Shown here: positions 1 to 9,719 of the stretch, piece by piece
Position numbering within the stretch: position 1 is the first letter of the stretch
How the letters are laid out: each line of letters begins with the position of its first letter
From: Microlunatus panaciterrae
Lineage (GTDB): Bacteria; Actinomycetota; Actinomycetes; Propionibacteriales; Propionibacteriaceae
DNA length: 64,000 bases
NCBI RefSeq assembly: GCF_016907535.1
Contig: NZ_JAFBCF010000001.1
Location: 2,170,001-2,234,000, forward strand
Direction: 5' to 3'
Program-made: the position numbers and the translations under genes
Notes under the pieces: generated by a model
The model's input: only the letters and a program-made list of their open reading frames with translations
What the model was told of the DNA's origin: nothing
Database searches by the model: none

Positions 1-459
1 CGGGCCGGCTTCCGGCCCGCCGTTGGCGTCGATGCCCTGCAGTGCGACCAGGAACTCGGCCAGGGAGGTGGCGAACTGGGTCAGGTCGGCGATCGTGCCG
101 GGACCGGCGGTCTCGCCGTCCAGCCAGCGGTAGACCGACCAGGAGAAGGGGTAACCCAGACCCGGGTTGCCCTGCGACACCGGTGTCGGAATGGGCAGCG
201 GGAGCTGGGGGGCAAGAATGGGCAGCCACTGCTGCTCCTTGTCCACCTGTAGTGAGTACCCGGCGGCACTGGGCAGCCGGATGGTCAGCTCGTCACCGAG
301 GCGGAAGGTCCGGTTGTCCCATCCGCTGACCTCGACCGGGGTGACCGGGAGGTGCCGCCAGTGCGGGAACTGCTCGTCCACCAGCCGCCGGGCCAGGTGC
401 TCGTCGATGGTCGGTCGTTCCTCGCCGTCGCGCTGGGTCACCGGCAGAGTGTCGTACAC
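1..459 (-). CDS. Aminoglycoside phosphotransferase-family protein, N-terminal part (cut by window edge)
   Basis: The reverse strand reads open from a GTG at 459-457 to the window edge, giving 153 residues. The segment SGWDNRTFRLGDELTIRLP resembles the N-lobe of small-molecule kinases of the APH/CHK fold: a G-W-D-N-x-x-F nucleotide loop, then a strand ending in R-L-P. QPWLPxLAP-like text (QQWLPILAPQLPLPIP) and YPFSWSVYRWLDGE follow, as is usual for APH-family proteins of unknown substrate. The catalytic H-G-D and metal-binding D lie beyond the window, so activity cannot be judged. No ATG is better placed; a TTG about 18 bases upstream is an alternative start. Substrate is unknown and antibiotic resistance should not be assumed. 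Confidence 0.7.
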   Translation of the reverse strand, partial: MYDTLPVTQRDGEERPTIDEHLARRLVDEQFPHWRHLPVTPVEVSGWDNRTFRLGDELTIRLPSAAGYSLQVDKEQQWLPILAPQLPLPIPTPVSQGNPGLGYPFSWSVYRWLDGETAGPGTIADLTQFATSLAEFLVALQGIDANGGPEAGP

Positions 460-600
460 ATGAGTCGGTGGAGGCAACGCAATAACCCGGCGATCGGGTC
501 ACAGACGAATCGGCGCGCCATTGAACGGCGACGGGTCGGCGCAGGCTCAGCCTGCGAGGGGTGGAGTCGTTGACGCGCCGAATTGTCTGCTGCTCGTCGA

Positions 601-1365
601 TCAGCGCGGGGAGCCGCCCAGCCTGCGGGTGAGCGCCGCCGTCGCCCGGCCGAGCGCCTCGACCAGCCGATCCCGTTCGGGCTCGTCGACCTCGGCAGTG
701 GCGAACGTCAAGGCGATTGCTGCTGTCGGGTGACCGCCGTGATCGGTCGCCGCCTGCGCCACCGACGACAGACCCTCGGAGACCGTGCCCTCCTCGAGGG
801 CGTAGCCACGGTTGCGGACGTCGGTCAGCAGCTGCCGCAGCTGCACCACTGTGGCCGGACCCTTGCCGCTGCGCTGCACCAGTGCCTCGCGGTGGGGAAA
901 GAGGGCGCGGACCTGGGCAGCGGGCAGCTCGGCGAGCATGGCCAATCCGCTCGCGGTCACCGTGGCCGGCAGCCGCACCCCGACATCGGTCACCAGCAGT
1001 GGACGTCCGGGCGCCCGCTCCTCGATCACGTAGAAGACGTCCCGGCCGTGCAGCACCGCCAGGTGGGCATTGTGCGTGGTGACGGACACCAGCCGATCCA
1101 GGATCGGCCGGGCGATCCGCTGCAACGGCGCCTGCCGTTGGTAGGCCGAGCCCAGCTCGAAAGCGGCGACACCGAGGCCATAGCGCCGCTCCTCCGCCAG
1201 GTGACTGACGAAACCGTGCTCACGGAGGACGGCCAGCAGGTGGTAGGTGCTGGAACGCGGCAGGTCGAGGGCTCGACTGATCGCCCCGGCCGGCAGTGGC
1301 TCGGTCTGTCGCGCCAGCAGGCTCAGCACTGCCAGCGCCTGCCCGGCAGCGGGGGCGTTCGCCAT
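601..1365 (-). CDS. IclR-family transcriptional regulator, probable regulator of the hut genes
   Basis: 254 residues, normal for IclR proteins. An N-terminal winged helix-turn-helix (about residues 8-65: QALAVLSLLARQ, then LPRSSTYHLLAVLREHGFV) is followed by the IclR effector domain (about 80-250), which includes the typical GLSSVA and A-A-I-A-L-T-F segments. It is transcribed away from hutH with only 79 bases between the two start codons. That arrangement, and the histidine genes next to it, suggest it senses a histidine-pathway intermediate such as urocanate; this is inference. A short palindrome in the shared intergenic space is a candidate operator. The start ATG directly precedes the conserved N-terminus. 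Confidence 0.88.
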   Translation of the reverse strand: MANAPAAGQALAVLSLLARQTEPLPAGAISRALDLPRSSTYHLLAVLREHGFVSHLAEERRYGLGVAAFELGSAYQRQAPLQRIARPILDRLVSVTTHNAHLAVLHGRDVFYVIEERAPGRPLLVTDVGVRLPATVTASGLAMLAELPAAQVRALFPHREALVQRSGKGPATVVQLRQLLTDVRNRGYALEEGTVSEGLSSVAQAATDHGGHPTAAIALTFATAEVDEPERDRLVEALGRATAALTRRLGGSPR

Positions 1366-1374
1366 CTCGCCATT

Positions 1375-1390
1375 GTCTCAGATACGAGAC
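1375..1390. promoter_or_regulatory. Candidate operator palindrome between iclR-type gene and hutH
   Basis: GTCTC-N6-GAGAC is a perfect 5-base dyad in the 79-base divergent intergenic region, 10 bases from the regulator start and 55 bases before the hutH start. IclR proteins bind short palindromes in divergent promoters, so it is the best operator candidate here. The assignment rests on position and symmetry only. Confidence 0.35.
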
Positions 1391-1444
1391 GCATTGGCTG
1401 GCTGAGTCATCCGCCGGGCGCCGCGGAGGGGCTGCAATGGATCT

Positions 1445-2998
1445 ATGCGCACCCGCAGCACGACTGTCACCGTGGGGGTCGGCCCGCTGTCGTTCGAGGA
1501 CGTCGTCGCCGTGGCCCGACACGACGTCCCGGTGATCATCTCGCCCGGATCGCTGGCGGAGGTGCGACGGTCCCGCCAGGTGGTCGAGCGTCTGGCCGTC
1601 GACAGTGAGCCGCACTACGGCGTGTCCACCGGTTTCGGGGCCCTCGCCACCCGGCACATCCCTGTCGAGCGCCGCCGGCAGCTGCAGCGCAGCCTGATCC
1701 GCTCGCATGCCGCCGGCTCCGGCCCGGAGGTCGAGCGGGAGGTGGTCCGGGCGCTGATGCTGCTGCGCATCTCCACTCTGGCGACCGGACGGACCGGCAT
1801 CCGGGAGGAGACCCTGCAGGCCTACGTCGCCATGCTGAACGCCGGCCTCACTCCGCTGGTGTACGAGTACGGCAGCCTCGGCTGCTCGGGTGATCTCGCC
1901 CCGCTCGCCCACTGCGCGCTGGCCCTGATGGGGGAGGGGGAGGTACGCGATGCCGCGGGCACCCGGAAGCCGACCGCTGAGGCGTACGCCGCCGTGGGCC
2001 TCACCCCGGTAGCCCTGGCAGAGAAGGAAGGACTGGCACTGATCAACGGCACCGACGGGATGTTGGGGATGCTGGTGCTGGCGATCACCGACCTGCGCCG
2101 GCTGCTCAAGGTCGCCGACATCGCCGCGGCGATGAGCGTTGAAGGGCTGTTGGGGACCGACAACGTGTTCGCGGCGGACCTGCACCAGCTGCGGCCACAG
2201 CCGGGGCAGGCCTTGTCTGCGGCCAACCTGCGCACCCTGATGCGGGACAGCGCTATCCGGCTAAGCCACCAGCGGGAGGACTGCCCGCGGGTGCAGGACG
2301 CCTACTCGTTGCGATGCTCGCCGCAGGTGGCCGGCGGCGCCCGCGACACGGTGGAACACGCCGCAACGGTCGCCGGCTACGAGCTGGCCGCGGCGATCGA
2401 CAACCCGGTCGTGACCCACGACGGCCGGGTGGAGTCCAACGGGAACTTCCACGGCGCACCGCTGGCGTATGTGCTCGACTTTCTCGCGATCGTCACAGCA
2501 GATCTGGCCAGCATCTCCGAACGGCGCACCGACCGCTTCCTCGACGTCGCCCGCAACCATGGCCTGAAAGCGTTCCTGGCCGAGGACCCCGGCGTCGACT
2601 CGGGTCACATGATCGCCCAGTACACCCAGGCCGCGATCGTGTCCGAGCTCAAGCGCCTCGCCGTACCCGCCTCGGTCGACTCCATCCCCAGCTCGGCACT
2701 GCAGGAGGACCATGTGTCGATGGGGTGGTCGGCTGCCCGCAAGCTGCGGCGAGCCATCGACGGGCTGACCCGGGTGCTGGCCATCGAGCTGATCACCGCC
2801 GCCCGCGGCCTCGAGCAGCGGGCCCCGCTGCAGCCCGGACCGGCCGCTGCCGCAGTGATCACCACACTCCGGCAGGGCGGCGTCGGCGGTCCTGGCGCCG
2901 ACCGCTGGCTCGCCCCCGAGATCGAAACGGCCGTGCGGCTGGTCTCCAGCGGCCAGGTCGTCGAGGCGGCGGAGTCGGTCGTCGGACCTCTCAACTGA
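1445..2998 (+). CDS. hutH: Histidine ammonia-lyase
   Basis: 517 residues, the usual HAL length. It deaminates L-histidine to trans-urocanate, the first step of histidine catabolism, in the cytoplasm. The MIO-cofactor region reads [15 protein letters not shown], so the self-cyclising triad is Cys147-Ser148-Gly149 rather than the textbook Ala-Ser-Gly. The catalytic tyrosine region HYGVSTGFG (Tyr58) and the SNGNFHG and [14 protein letters not shown] motifs of the aromatic ammonia-lyase family are intact. A GGAGGGG ribosome site lies about 11 bases before this ATG. hutU starts 11 bases downstream, so the two are surely co-transcribed. HAL is preferred over phenylalanine or tyrosine ammonia-lyase because of the hutU-hutF context. 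Confidence 0.96.
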   Translation: MRTRSTTVTVGVGPLSFEDVVAVARHDVPVIISPGSLAEVRRSRQVVERLAVDSEPHYGVSTGFGALATRHIPVERRRQLQRSLIRSHAAGSGPEVEREVVRALMLLRISTLATGRTGIREETLQAYVAMLNAGLTPLVYEYGSLGCSGDLAPLAHCALALMGEGEVRDAAGTRKPTAEAYAAVGLTPVALAEKEGLALINGTDGMLGMLVLAITDLRRLLKVADIAAAMSVEGLLGTDNVFAADLHQLRPQPGQALSAANLRTLMRDSAIRLSHQREDCPRVQDAYSLRCSPQVAGGARDTVEHAATVAGYELAAAIDNPVVTHDGRVESNGNFHGAPLAYVLDFLAIVTADLASISERRTDRFLDVARNHGLKAFLAEDPGVDSGHMIAQYTQAAIVSELKRLAVPASVDSIPSSALQEDHVSMGWSAARKLRRAIDGLTRVLAIELITAARGLEQRAPLQPGPAAAAVITTLRQGGVGGPGADRWLAPEIETAVRLVSSGQVVEAAESVVGPLN

Positions 2999-3009
2999 AG
3001 GAGGAGATC

Positions 3010-4677
3010 ATGGAAGGTGCCCGTCCCGTCCGCGCGGCTCGCGGCAGCAGCCTGACCGCCAAGTCATGGACCACGGAGGCCCCGCTGCGGATGCTGATGA
3101 ACAACCTGGACCCGGAGAACGCCGAGCGCCCCGACGACCTCGTCGTCTACGGCGGCACCGGCAGGGCCGCCCGGGACTGGCGTTCGTTCGATGCCATGGT
3201 GCGCACATTGACCACACTGGAGCCGGACGAGACGATGCTGGTCCAGTCGGGTCGGCCGGTCGGCGTGATGCGCACCCATGAGTGGGCACCACGGGTGATC
3301 CTGGCCAACTCCAACCTGGTCGGCGACTGGGCGACCTGGCCCGAGTTCCGCCGGCTGGAGCATCTGGGCCTGACGATGTATGGACAGATGACGGCCGGGT
3401 CGTGGATCTACATCGGCACCCAGGGGATCGTGCAGGGGACGTACGAGACGTTCGCCGCGGTGGCCGAGAAGCGGTTCAAGGCGACGCTGGCCGGCACGCT
3501 CACGCTGACCGGCGGCTGTGGCGGCATGGGCGGGGCGCAGCCGTTGGCGGTGACCATGAACGGCGGTGCCTGTCTGATCGTCGATGTGGACCTGACCCGA
3601 CTCGACCGCCGGCTGCGGCTCGGCTACCTCGATGAGATCGCCGACGATCTCGACCATGCCGTGCAGAAGGCGCTGCAGGCGAAGGCAGAACGCCGCGCCT
3701 GGTCGGTCGGGGTCGTCGGCAACTGCGCCGAGGTGCTGCCTGAGCTGCTGCGGCGTGGGGTGGACGTTGACATCGTGACCGACCAGACCAGCGCCCACGA
3801 CCCGCTGTCGTACCTGCCGATCGGTGTCTCGATAGCTGACTGGCACGACTACGCCGAGCGCAAGCCGGAGGAGTTCACCGATCGGGCCAGAGCCTCGATG
3901 GCCCGGCACGTGGAAGCGATGGTCGGCTTCCTCGACGCCGGGGCAGAGGTCTTCGACTACGGCAACTCGATCCGGCAGGAGGCCCGACTCGGCGGGTATG
4001 AGCGGGCGTTCGCCTTCCCCGGCTTCGTCCCCGCCTACATCCGGCCGTTGTTCTGCGAGGGCAAGGGCCCGTTCCGCTGGGTCGCTCTGTCGGGCGAGTC
4101 GAGCGACATCGCCGCCACCGACAGGGCGGTGATGGAGCTCTTCCCCGACAACGACCGGCTGCACAAGTGGATCCGTGGCGCCCGGGAGAAGGTCGCCTTC
4201 CAGGGGTTGCCGGCCCGGATCTGCTGGCTCGGCTACGGTGAGCGCGACCGGGCGGGACTACGGTTCAACGAGATGGTCGCCTCGGGAGAGCTGTCCGCGC
4301 CGATCGTCATCGGGCGCGACCATCTGGACTGCGGCTCGGTCGCCAGCCCCTACCGGGAGACCGAGGGCATGCTGGACGGATCGGACGCGATCGCCGACTG
4401 GCCCCTGCTCAACGCCATGATCAACACCGCCTCCGGCGCCTCCTGGGTGTCGATCCACCATGGCGGCGGGGTCGGGATCGGCCGGTCCATTCACGCCGGA
4501 CAGGTTTCGCTGGCCGACGGCACGCCGCTGGCGGCGGAGAAGCTGGCCAGGGTGCTCACCAACGATCCGGGGATGGGCGTGATCAGGCACGTCGATGCCG
4601 GCTACCAGCGGGCGCAGCAGGTCGCGGCCGAACGTGGTGTCCGGATCCCGCTCACCGAGGGCACCGCTGACCTCTGA
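3010..4677 (+). CDS. hutU: Urocanate hydratase
   Basis: 555 residues, the family norm. The enzyme converts urocanate to 4-imidazolone-5-propionate using tightly bound NAD+ as an electrophile. Visible landmarks are the N-terminal [11 protein letters not shown], the NAD-binding glycine-rich stretch [13 protein letters not shown], the catalytic-cysteine region [15 protein letters not shown] and the C-terminal [13 protein letters not shown]. The chosen ATG follows an AGGAGG ribosome site at 8 bases and restores the conserved N-terminus; a much longer upstream reading in the same frame only overlaps hutH. It lies 11 bases after hutH and overlaps hutF by one base (TGATG), which implies translational coupling. 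Confidence 0.96.
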   Translation: MEGARPVRAARGSSLTAKSWTTEAPLRMLMNNLDPENAERPDDLVVYGGTGRAARDWRSFDAMVRTLTTLEPDETMLVQSGRPVGVMRTHEWAPRVILANSNLVGDWATWPEFRRLEHLGLTMYGQMTAGSWIYIGTQGIVQGTYETFAAVAEKRFKATLAGTLTLTGGCGGMGGAQPLAVTMNGGACLIVDVDLTRLDRRLRLGYLDEIADDLDHAVQKALQAKAERRAWSVGVVGNCAEVLPELLRRGVDVDIVTDQTSAHDPLSYLPIGVSIADWHDYAERKPEEFTDRARASMARHVEAMVGFLDAGAEVFDYGNSIRQEARLGGYERAFAFPGFVPAYIRPLFCEGKGPFRWVALSGESSDIAATDRAVMELFPDNDRLHKWIRGAREKVAFQGLPARICWLGYGERDRAGLRFNEMVASGELSAPIVIGRDHLDCGSVASPYRETEGMLDGSDAIADWPLLNAMINTASGASWVSIHHGGGVGIGRSIHAGQVSLADGTPLAAEKLARVLTNDPGMGVIRHVDAGYQRAQQVAAERGVRIPLTEGTADL

Positions 4678-5999
4678 TGTCCTCCTTCTGGGCGCCGTTG
4701 GCTCAACTGCCGGCCGGGGTGGCGACGGATGTGCGGTTGACCATCGTCGACGATCGTCTCTCCTCGGTGGAGACCGGCACCGAGCCGCGCAGAGGTGATC
4801 ATCGGCTGGCCGGTCTGGTGCTGCCCGGCCTGGCCGACGCGCACAGCCACGTGTTCCACCGAGCCCTGCGCGGCCGCACCAACCGGGGTGGCGGCAGCTT
4901 CTGGAGGTGGCGGGAGGAGATGTACGCCGTCGCGGCTCGCCTCGATCCGCACTCCTACCTGGCGCTGGCTCGGGCCGCCTACGCCGAGATGACCCTGGCC
5001 GGGTACACCGCGGTGGGCGAGTTTCACTACCTGCACCACGGCCCGGATGGGCGCCGCTACGCCGATCCGAACGCCATGGGTCGGGCCCTCATCCAGGCGG
5101 CGGCAGAGGCCGGCCTGCGGCTCACCCTGCTGGACAGTTGCTACTTCGCCGGGGGCCTGACCGGGTCCGGGCATCGTCCGGCGGAGGGTGTTCAGCGCCG
5201 GTTCACCGACACCGATGTCAGCGGCTGGGCTGAACGGGTGAGTGCTCTGCAGCCGACACAGCTGCTGCGGATCGGAGCCGCCGTGCACTCGGTTCGGGCA
5301 GTGCCCAGGGAATCCCTCGAGGCCGTTGCGGCAGTGGCCCGCGAGCGACCGCTGCATCTGCATCTGAGTGAGCAACGCGCCGAGAACGAGGCTGCGCTGG
5401 AGTTCTACGGGTGCAGCCCGACCGAGCTGGTGCACCGGTCCGGCCTGCTCGGGCCCGACTGCACGGCCGTTCATGCGACGCAGCTCAGCGGGTCGGACGT
5501 CGGGCTGCTCGGGCGGTCAGGGACGAGTGTCTGCTTCTGCCCGACCACCGAACGTGATCTGGCCGACGGCATAGGACCGGCGCGCCGACTGCTCCGGTCC
5601 GGTAGTCCGTTGGTCCTCGGGTCCGACCAGCACAGCATGGTGGATCCCTTCGAGGAGCTGCGCGGGCTGGAGATGCACGAGCGGCTGGTCAGCAACGAAC
5701 GCGGCCGGTTCAGCCCGGCGCAGCTGATCGAGGCGGCCACCGCGGCCGGCTACCGCAGCCTGGGATGGCCCGAGGGCGGCCGGATCGTCGCCGGTGCCCT
5801 GGCCGACTTCGTGGTCGTACGCACAGATACCGTACGGACGACCGGGTCCGCCCCGGAGGAGATCATCTTCGCTGCGACCTCCGCTGATGTTGATCAAGTG
5901 GTGGTCGGCGGCGAGACGGTGGTGCGCAATGGTGTCCACCGGCTCGGCCCGGTCGCCCCGTTGCTCCGCGACGCATTGGAGATGCTGCGGCCGGGATGA
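4677..5999 (+). CDS. hutF: Formimidoylglutamate deiminase
   Basis: 440 residues of the amidohydrolase superfamily. HutF hydrolyses N-formimino-L-glutamate to N-formyl-L-glutamate and ammonia. The metal-binding HSH (residues 56-58) with a following His61 sits in LPGLADAHSHVFHRALRG. Further metal or substrate histidines are in LHLHLSEQ and VHATQLS, and the catalytic aspartate is in VLGSDQHSM. The start overlaps the hutU stop by one base. Its presence means the organism uses the five-step formylglutamate branch, which also needs an imidazolonepropionase (HutI) upstream in the pathway and an N-formylglutamate deformylase; neither is encoded here. Guanine deaminase-like paralogues are related, but the context favours HutF. 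Confidence 0.92.
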   Translation: MSSFWAPLAQLPAGVATDVRLTIVDDRLSSVETGTEPRRGDHRLAGLVLPGLADAHSHVFHRALRGRTNRGGGSFWRWREEMYAVAARLDPHSYLALARAAYAEMTLAGYTAVGEFHYLHHGPDGRRYADPNAMGRALIQAAAEAGLRLTLLDSCYFAGGLTGSGHRPAEGVQRRFTDTDVSGWAERVSALQPTQLLRIGAAVHSVRAVPRESLEAVAAVARERPLHLHLSEQRAENEAALEFYGCSPTELVHRSGLLGPDCTAVHATQLSGSDVGLLGRSGTSVCFCPTTERDLADGIGPARRLLRSGSPLVLGSDQHSMVDPFEELRGLEMHERLVSNERGRFSPAQLIEAATAAGYRSLGWPEGGRIVAGALADFVVVRTDTVRTTGSAPEEIIFAATSADVDQVVVGGETVVRNGVHRLGPVAPLLRDALEMLRPG

Positions 6000-6090
6000 C
6001 CTGAGTGCCGAATGGCAGGGTGTGGCGGCGCATTGACCGAATTCACAGCCACACCCTGCCGTACGCGCGAGAGCAGCCCTTCGACCTGGG

Positions 6091-6489
6091 TCAGGGCGCG
6101 GCTTGGAAGCCGGGCCGGAAGAGGTACGAGGTGAACAAGGTGGCGGCGACGACGAACAGGATCCCGAGGAAGATGTGCGGGCCGGCGACGTCGAGCTGGC
6201 CGAGGCCGATCTGCGCCAGTTCCACCGCCATCAGCAGGCCGGCGACGGTGACAGGCCACCGCGGGCCACCTGTCCGCCGGTAGAGCACGACCGAGACGAG
6301 GGTGACAACGGTCAGTGCGGCGATCAGGTAGGCGTTGACCTCGTGGATCCCCTTGAGTGACTTGTGGCCCGTCAGAAAACCCGACGCCAGGCCGGCCTGG
6401 CCGATCGCCAGCGACATCAGCACCGTCGCCTCGGTCTGGACCAGCACCAGCAGGGGAGGGCGACGGGCGACGGTTCGGTTCACCACCAT
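6091..6489 (-). CDS. Small four-helix membrane protein of unknown function
   Basis: 132 residues with about four hydrophobic segments: TEATVLMSLAIGQAGLASGF, AYLIAALTVVTLVSVVLY, WPVTVAGLLMAVELAQIGLG and HIFLGILFVVAATLFTSYLF. Charged loops (GHKSLKGIHEVN; RRTGGPRW) contain histidines, faintly like cytochrome b561-type or DUF6220 proteins, but no heme motif is certain. The start ATG (6489) is close to the divergently transcribed GH13 gene (6605). It sits convergent to hutF, separated by about 90 bases, and appears monocistronic. No function can be assigned from the sequence. Confidence 0.7.
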   Translation of the reverse strand: MVVNRTVARRPPLLVLVQTEATVLMSLAIGQAGLASGFLTGHKSLKGIHEVNAYLIAALTVVTLVSVVLYRRTGGPRWPVTVAGLLMAVELAQIGLGQLDVAGPHIFLGILFVVAATLFTSYLFRPGFQAAP

Positions 6490-6604
6490 GGTCCTCAGTA
6501 TGGCCCGCCTGCCGTTGGCCAGGCCCCCCGGCCGCTATCGTCGCAGTCGGGTGCGGCGATAGCCTCACCGGAGGACGAAACTGCGAGTCGGACGAGGAGA
6601 TTCG

Positions 6605-8881
6605 GTGAACGACAGAGCTGCTGACCAGGATGCAGGGATGGCGACGCCCGACGAGTTGACGGAGATCAACTACGACGAGCAGTTCTATCCCGCGCGACCG
6701 TCGAGGCTGCGGCCTCGGGCACGGCTCCGGGGTCTGTTCCCGCTCCGGCCCAAGGTGGCCCGATCCGGCAAGCCGGTCGGCAGCAACCCTGCCTACGTCG
6801 ACTGGCTGACGGAGGAGTCGATGCTGGCCGACGCACGGGTGATCTCCGCGCAGTTCTCCGGCGTCGGCAGCATGTGGCAGAACCCGTTCGCCAACCCGGA
6901 CCCACGCGCCGCGATCGACAAGGCGTCCGTCTGGTTCACCGCGTACCCGATCTCGCTGATCACCAAGCCAGGCAAGTCGTTCCTCGGCACCCTGGGCGAT
7001 GAGGAACTGTGGCAAGCGTTCGAGGCCATCGGCATCGACGCCCTGCACACCGGGCCCGTCAAGCGGGCCGGCGGCCTCAGCGGCTGGGACGCCACCCCGA
7101 GCGTTGACGGGCACTTCGACCGGATCAGTACGCAGATCGACGACGCGTTCGGCACCGAGGACGAGTTCCGGACGTTGTGCGAGGTGGCTGGTGCGCACGG
7201 GGGCACGGTGATCGACGACATCGTCCCCGGCCACACCGGGAAGGGAGCCGACTTCCGGCTCGCCGAGATGAAGGTCGACGACTACCCGGGCATCTACCAC
7301 ATGGTCGAGATCCTGCCGGAGGACTGGCACCTGCTGCCGAAGGTTCCGCGGGGGCGGGACTCGGCCAACCTGGATGCGGAGGCAGAGGATCAGCTGGAGA
7401 AGGCCGGCTACATCATCGGCCAGCTGCAGCGTGTGATCTTCCACGACCCCGGGATCAAGGACACCAACTGGAGCGCCACCCATGCGGTGGTCGGCCCCGA
7501 CGGCGTCGAGCGGCGCTGGGTCTATCTGCACTACTTCAAGGAGGGCCAGCCCTCCATCAACTGGCTCGATCCGACGTTCGCCGGCATGCGGCTGGTCATC
7601 GGCGACGCCCTGCATTCGCTGGGCGACCTCGGTACCGGGGCGCTGCGGCTGGACGCGAATGGCTTCCTCGGCGTGGAGAAGACCTCGGAGGGTGCGCCGG
7701 CCTGGTCGGAGGGCCACCCACTGTCCGAGGCCGCCAACCAGCTGATCGCGAGCATGGTTCGCAAGGTCGGTGGGTTCACCTTTCAGGAGCTCAACCTGAC
7801 CATTGACGACATCAAGGCGACCTCCGAGCGCGGCGCGGACCTGTCGTACGACTTCGTCAACCGCCCCGCCTACCACCACGCGATGGCGACCGGCGACACC
7901 GAGTTCCTACGGCTGACGCTGAACGCGTCGCTGCAGCTCGGGGTGCCGCCGGTCTCGCTGGTGCACGCCCTGCAGAACCACGACGAGATGACCTACGAGC
8001 TGGTGCACTTCGCCACTCTGCACAAGGACGAGAGCTTCTCCTTCCGGGGCGAGGAGTTCACCGGTGACCGACTGGCGACCACCGTCCGGTCGGATCTGAT
8101 CGACAGGCTGACCGGGCCGGCGGCGCCGTACAACGCGACCTTCACCACCAACGGCATCGCCTCGACCACCGCCAGCATCATCACCGCCTCTCTCGGCTAC
8201 GACGACGTGTCCGAGTTGGACACGGAGCAGATCGAGAAGGTGAAGCGGGCCCACCTGCTGCTGGCGATGTTCAACGCCCTCCAGCCCGGGGTCTTCGCGC
8301 TGTCCGGCTGGGACCTGTGCGGGATGCTGACACTCGAGCGCAAGCAGGTGTCGTGGCTGCTGTCGACCGGAGACACCCGCTGGATCCACCGAGCCGCCTA
8401 CGACCTGCTGGACTACCGACCCGACGCGCACGAGTCACTGTCCAAGATGCCGCGCGGGGTGAGCCTGTACGGTTCGCTGCCGAGCCAGCTCGAGGACGAG
8501 AACTCCTTCGCCTGCCGGCTGCGCGACATCCTGGAGGTCCGCAAGCGCTACGGGATCGCCACCAGCAACCAGGTGGACGTGCCCCAGGTCTCCCATCCCG
8601 GCATGCTGGTGATGGTGCACGAGCTGGCCGAGCAGCCAGGCCGGGAGGGTTTCCACCAGATCCAGGTCACCGTGCTCAACTTCTCCGCCGAGGCGATCTC
8701 GGGCAGTGTCATCTCCGAATACCTGGAGCCCGGCGGTGTGGTGATCGACATGTTCACCGACGACCCGATCGCCGAGATCGACAACCTGCACAGCTTCGCG
8801 GTCTCGCTCGAGGCGCACGAGGGATTGTCGCTGCTGGTCGTGCCGCCGCCGGAGGAGGAGCCGCAAGCCGTACGCAGGTAG
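6605..8881 (+). CDS. GH13-family maltose alpha-D-glucosyltransferase / trehalose synthase-like enzyme
   Basis: 758 residues with the alpha-amylase (GH13) barrel. The catalytic nucleophile is in ALRLDANGF, the general acid in FTFQELNLT and the transition-state aspartate in [11 protein letters not shown]. These correspond to GH13 conserved regions II, III and IV; region I appears as DIVPGHTG instead of the usual D-x-V-x-N-H. A C-terminal beta domain closes the protein. The overall build resembles trehalose synthases that interconvert maltose and trehalose, hence the call, but other amylase-like specificities cannot be excluded. The start codon GTG at 6605 follows a GACGAGGAG ribosome site. Over 800 bases without a gene follow. 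Confidence 0.62.
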   Translation: MNDRAADQDAGMATPDELTEINYDEQFYPARPSRLRPRARLRGLFPLRPKVARSGKPVGSNPAYVDWLTEESMLADARVISAQFSGVGSMWQNPFANPDPRAAIDKASVWFTAYPISLITKPGKSFLGTLGDEELWQAFEAIGIDALHTGPVKRAGGLSGWDATPSVDGHFDRISTQIDDAFGTEDEFRTLCEVAGAHGGTVIDDIVPGHTGKGADFRLAEMKVDDYPGIYHMVEILPEDWHLLPKVPRGRDSANLDAEAEDQLEKAGYIIGQLQRVIFHDPGIKDTNWSATHAVVGPDGVERRWVYLHYFKEGQPSINWLDPTFAGMRLVIGDALHSLGDLGTGALRLDANGFLGVEKTSEGAPAWSEGHPLSEAANQLIASMVRKVGGFTFQELNLTIDDIKATSERGADLSYDFVNRPAYHHAMATGDTEFLRLTLNASLQLGVPPVSLVHALQNHDEMTYELVHFATLHKDESFSFRGEEFTGDRLATTVRSDLIDRLTGPAAPYNATFTTNGIASTTASIITASLGYDDVSELDTEQIEKVKRAHLLLAMFNALQPGVFALSGWDLCGMLTLERKQVSWLLSTGDTRWIHRAAYDLLDYRPDAHESLSKMPRGVSLYGSLPSQLEDENSFACRLRDILEVRKRYGIATSNQVDVPQVSHPGMLVMVHELAEQPGREGFHQIQVTVLNFSAEAISGSVISEYLEPGGVVIDMFTDDPIAEIDNLHSFAVSLEAHEGLSLLVVPPPEEEPQAVRR

Positions 8882-9121
8882 CTGTTTGCTTGCACGCGGG
8901 TCCCGGGCCGGACCCGCGCCCGCCTTGGGTCGGGGTCTGTTGCGTCTGCCTGGGTCGAGGCTGGGGCTGCGCCGCGGGGGTCGAGGGGTTGAGTTGCGCC
9001 GCCGCGGGGGTCGAGGGCCACGTCCCGCCCACCTCGCTCGCTCCGCTAGCGCTCCGCTCACTCGGAACGCCCGACCACACCCTGACGTGGCCCTCGACCC
9101 CCGCTTTCTCGCGCTGACCGC

Positions 9122-9182
9122 GCCCTGAGGCTGTCGAAGGGCTATCTCCCGCCCCGACCCTGCCCTGAGGCTGTCGAAGGGC
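9122..9182. repeat. Two copies of the dispersed CCCTGAGSCTGTCGAAGGGC repeat
   Basis: The sequence GCCCTGAGGCTGTCGAAGGGCT occurs twice about 40 bases apart (9122 and 9162), in the same orientation. A degenerate third version (CTGAGCCTGTGGGAGGGCC) lies near 9210. The same core occurs at 10.7, 18.3, 21.3, 23.8, 56.8 and 59.1-59.5 kb in both orientations. Each copy is itself a partial palindrome (CCCTnnnnnnnnnnnAGGG). Confidence 0.8.
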
Positions 9183-9343
9183 TGTCTCGCGCTGACCGTG
9201 CCCTGGCGCTGCCTGAGCCTGTGGGAGGGCCAGCCGCTCAGAGCTCGCTCCGGGCTCTGAGCGTGATGCTTCCCTTGGCGTCACTGGCGGTGGAGTGGGT
9301 GAGGCGTTGGAGGGTGGGAGCACTCCGCCGAGGACGTCTGCTG

Positions 9344-9472
9344 GAACTCGCGTTCTGTCGACATTTGGGCCGGGATTGGGCGCTTTTGGGCTACAGAAGG
9401 CGCGTTCTGTTGAGTTCTTGCTCGGGATCCGCTGCGGTCACTCAGAACTCGCGTTCTGCCGAGTTTTCGACG
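9344..9472. repeat. Dispersed element B: GAACTCGCGTTCTG repeat, one full and one half copy
   Basis: A 74-base unit (9344-9417) starts GAACTCGCGTTCTGTCGA and ends GGCGCGTTCTGTTGAGTT. A half copy follows at 9444-9472 (GAACTCGCGTTCTGCCGAG). The reverse complement of the full unit aligns along its whole length, at roughly 80% identity by eye, with 59268-59344. The repeated GCGTTCTG/CAGAACGC arms suggest a defined element rather than chance similarity. No reading frame accompanies it. Confidence 0.7.
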
Positions 9473-9658
9473 GACCAGCACTCGGGGCGCGGGCTGAACA
9501 CACGAATCGGCACGTCGGGGATGGACCCGGCGGAGTTCCACGCTCAGGTGACACCGTCGCTCAGCGATGACGCGCTGATTCGTGTGTTGCCCTGTTCAGC
9601 AGGCGGCGGCCATCCGCGCCCTGACGCTGTCCTGCGCCTCGCGAAGGGCCGATGCCGA

Positions 9659-9686
9659 CCAATCCGGGGATGGGTGGGCGCCGAAT
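9659..9686 (+). promoter_or_regulatory. Candidate SigK-type promoter for the secreted-protein/sortase/sigK operon
   Basis: CCAATCC, then 15 bases, then CCGAAT (9681-9686), lies 34 bases before the ATG of the secreted protein. The mycobacterial SigK consensus, as I recall it, is CCATCC with a 16-18 base spacer to CCGAAT. The -10-like half matches exactly and the -35-like half is off by one base. Because sigK is the third gene downstream, this would give autoregulation. The call rests on one imperfect site and a remembered consensus. Confidence 0.4.
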
Positions 9687-9719
9687 ACCTGGCAGGAACA
9701 CACCCAAGGAGGGGTACAC

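Larger units (their letters stand above)
8882..9658. other. Long non-coding stretch with dispersed repeats
   Basis: Nearly 800 bases without a convincing gene; open frames here have no family-like composition or ribosome sites. It holds two copies of the CCCTGAGGCTGTCGAAGGGC-type repeat (9122-9143 and 9162-9182), and one and a half copies of the GAACTCGCGTTCTG element (9344-9417 and 9444-9472), which recurs near 59.3 kb. Between 8890 and 9110 the DNA is GC-rich low-complexity sequence with no clear structure. A SigK-type promoter begins just beyond its end. Confidence 0.7.

Noticed and set aside
8882-9323. Possible small genes downstream of the GH13 gene
   Set aside because: All frames are low-complexity Arg/Pro/Ala text without ribosome sites, and they run through dispersed repeats.
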